From positions 1-13,656 of the forward strand of contig WLNX01000023.1 in assembly GCA_009699565.1 (NCBI GenBank): DNA of 13,656 nucleotides, given 5' to 3'. Under the pieces are notes generated by a model that saw only the letters and a program-made list of their open reading frames with translations, was not told the DNA's origin and made no database searches. Below, piece by piece: positions 13,075 through 13,656 of this stretch. The translations under genes and the position numbers were made by a program. Source of the stretch: Actinomycetota bacterium (GTDB lineage Bacteria > Actinomycetota > Thermoleophilia > Solirubrobacterales > Solirubrobacteraceae). The number at the start of each line of letters is the position of its first letter. Within the stretch, counting starts at the first letter, position 1.

Positions 13075-13656
13075 ATGATCTCGTGCAAGCGGCTTCTTTC
13101 GGTTCTGTCCGCGGCTGCGTTTGTGGCTGTTGTTGGCCCTGTTTCCGGGGCGGCGGCGCAGACGGGGCAGATCGTCTGGAGCGACTGCCCTGCGGACAGC
13201 TATCCGACGCTCAAGTGCGGGACTTTTCAAGTTCCCTACGACTCCAGCAAGCCAAACGGCAAGCAGTTCACGCTTGCCCTGCAAAAGCTTCCGGCGTCGG
13301 GTACGAAGGTCGGGACCCTCTTTGCCAATCCTGGCGGTCCGGGCGTGCCCGGGCGAACCATCTGGGCGTTGCCAGCCTCGTCGGCATCGCTGCGGCAATC
13401 CTTTGACCTGGTCGGCTTTGATCCCCGCGGGATCGGCGAGACCAGGCCGGCCTTCGACTGCGATCTGGCAAGCAGCGGACCCGACAACACGCCCCGCGTT
13501 GACTGGGTCAGACTCGTATCGGCACTGACGCCCGCGATCGCCAGGGCGAACCGGGCCTGTCAGAGGAAGAGCGCCGACTTCATCGCCCACGTTGGCACCA
13601 ACAACGTGGTTCGCGATCTTGACGCGATGCGGGCCGCGGTCGGGGATCCCAAACTG
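13075..13656 (+). CDS. Secreted alpha/beta hydrolase, S33 tripeptidyl-aminopeptidase-like (3' truncated)
   Basis: The frame runs open for 194 codons to the end of the window. MISCKRLLSVLSAAAFVAVV and the following residues form a signal peptide, cleaved near residue 28 (GAAAQ). The mature start, with IVWSDCP and LKCGTFQVPYD (C38 and C48 probably bridged), is typical of secreted actinobacterial S33 peptidases of the tripeptidyl aminopeptidase/SlpD type. NPGGPGVPG (85-93) is the oxyanion-hole loop, and GFDPRGIGET (114-123) matches the usual FDPRGxGxS except for Thr at the last position. The nucleophile elbow, expected a little after GTNNVVRDLDAMRAAVG, is cut off. It probably trims peptides outside the cell. 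It starts 47 bases after the tRNA-Thr remnant, so its promoter lies at or beside that junction. Confidence 0.88.
   Translation, partial: MISCKRLLSVLSAAAFVAVVGPVSGAAAQTGQIVWSDCPADSYPTLKCGTFQVPYDSSKPNGKQFTLALQKLPASGTKVGTLFANPGGPGVPGRTIWALPASSASLRQSFDLVGFDPRGIGETRPAFDCDLASSGPDNTPRVDWVRLVSALTPAIARANRACQRKSADFIAHVGTNNVVRDLDAMRAAVGDPKL

Overview
The window looks like chromosomal DNA of a high-GC actinobacterium, most likely of the Thermoleophilia/Solirubrobacterales type. This rests on GC-rich third codon positions, both tRNA genes lacking an encoded CCA, a secreted 3D-domain protein of a familiar actinobacterial style, FPHVPW-type sulfatase-fold proteins, and several start codons sitting directly behind a -10-like box with no ribosome binding site. 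The taxonomic guess is inference. I see no rRNA, CRISPR array, integrase or transposase.

Layout. Bases 1-72 are the tail of an unidentified gene, followed by tRNA-Tyr(GUA) at 99-180. Bases 201-2391 on the minus strand hold a two-gene unit: a two-helix membrane protein, then an exported sulfatase-fold hydrolase. A divergent plus-strand run (2509-6109) encodes a small ABM-like protein, an aquaporin, an exported BamE/SmpA-like protein, an FKBP-type lipoprotein and a translationally coupled polysaccharide deacetylase. A convergent minus-strand gene (6120-6917) makes a secreted 3D-domain protein. Plus-strand genes for a secreted clan-A glycoside hydrolase (7051-8475) and a secreted pentapeptide-repeat/phospholipase D fusion (8573-10798) follow.

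The most unusual part lies at 10844-13027. An intact tRNA-Thr(GGU) is followed by a terminator and one 650-residue exported protein. Immediately after that gene is a second copy of the tRNA-Thr 3' end (16 bp identical, 24/29 over the wider match). This looks like a single-gene insertion at a tRNA attachment site, or a decayed tRNA duplicate. The protein joins a HET-C/zinc-phospholipase-C-like region to an aegerolysin/ET79-like beta-sandwich and a Cys-containing tail, which suggests a secreted lipid- or membrane-active protein. The window ends inside a secreted S33-type alpha/beta hydrolase gene (13075 onward).

Overall, most genes encode exported or envelope proteins: a lipoprotein foldase, cell-wall and polysaccharide enzymes, two putative phospholipases and a peptidase-like hydrolase. 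They look like a loose collection of envelope functions and not one pathway. The only tight gene pairs are the membrane protein with the sulfatase-fold gene, the ABM-like gene with the aquaporin, and the FKBP gene with the deacetylase.
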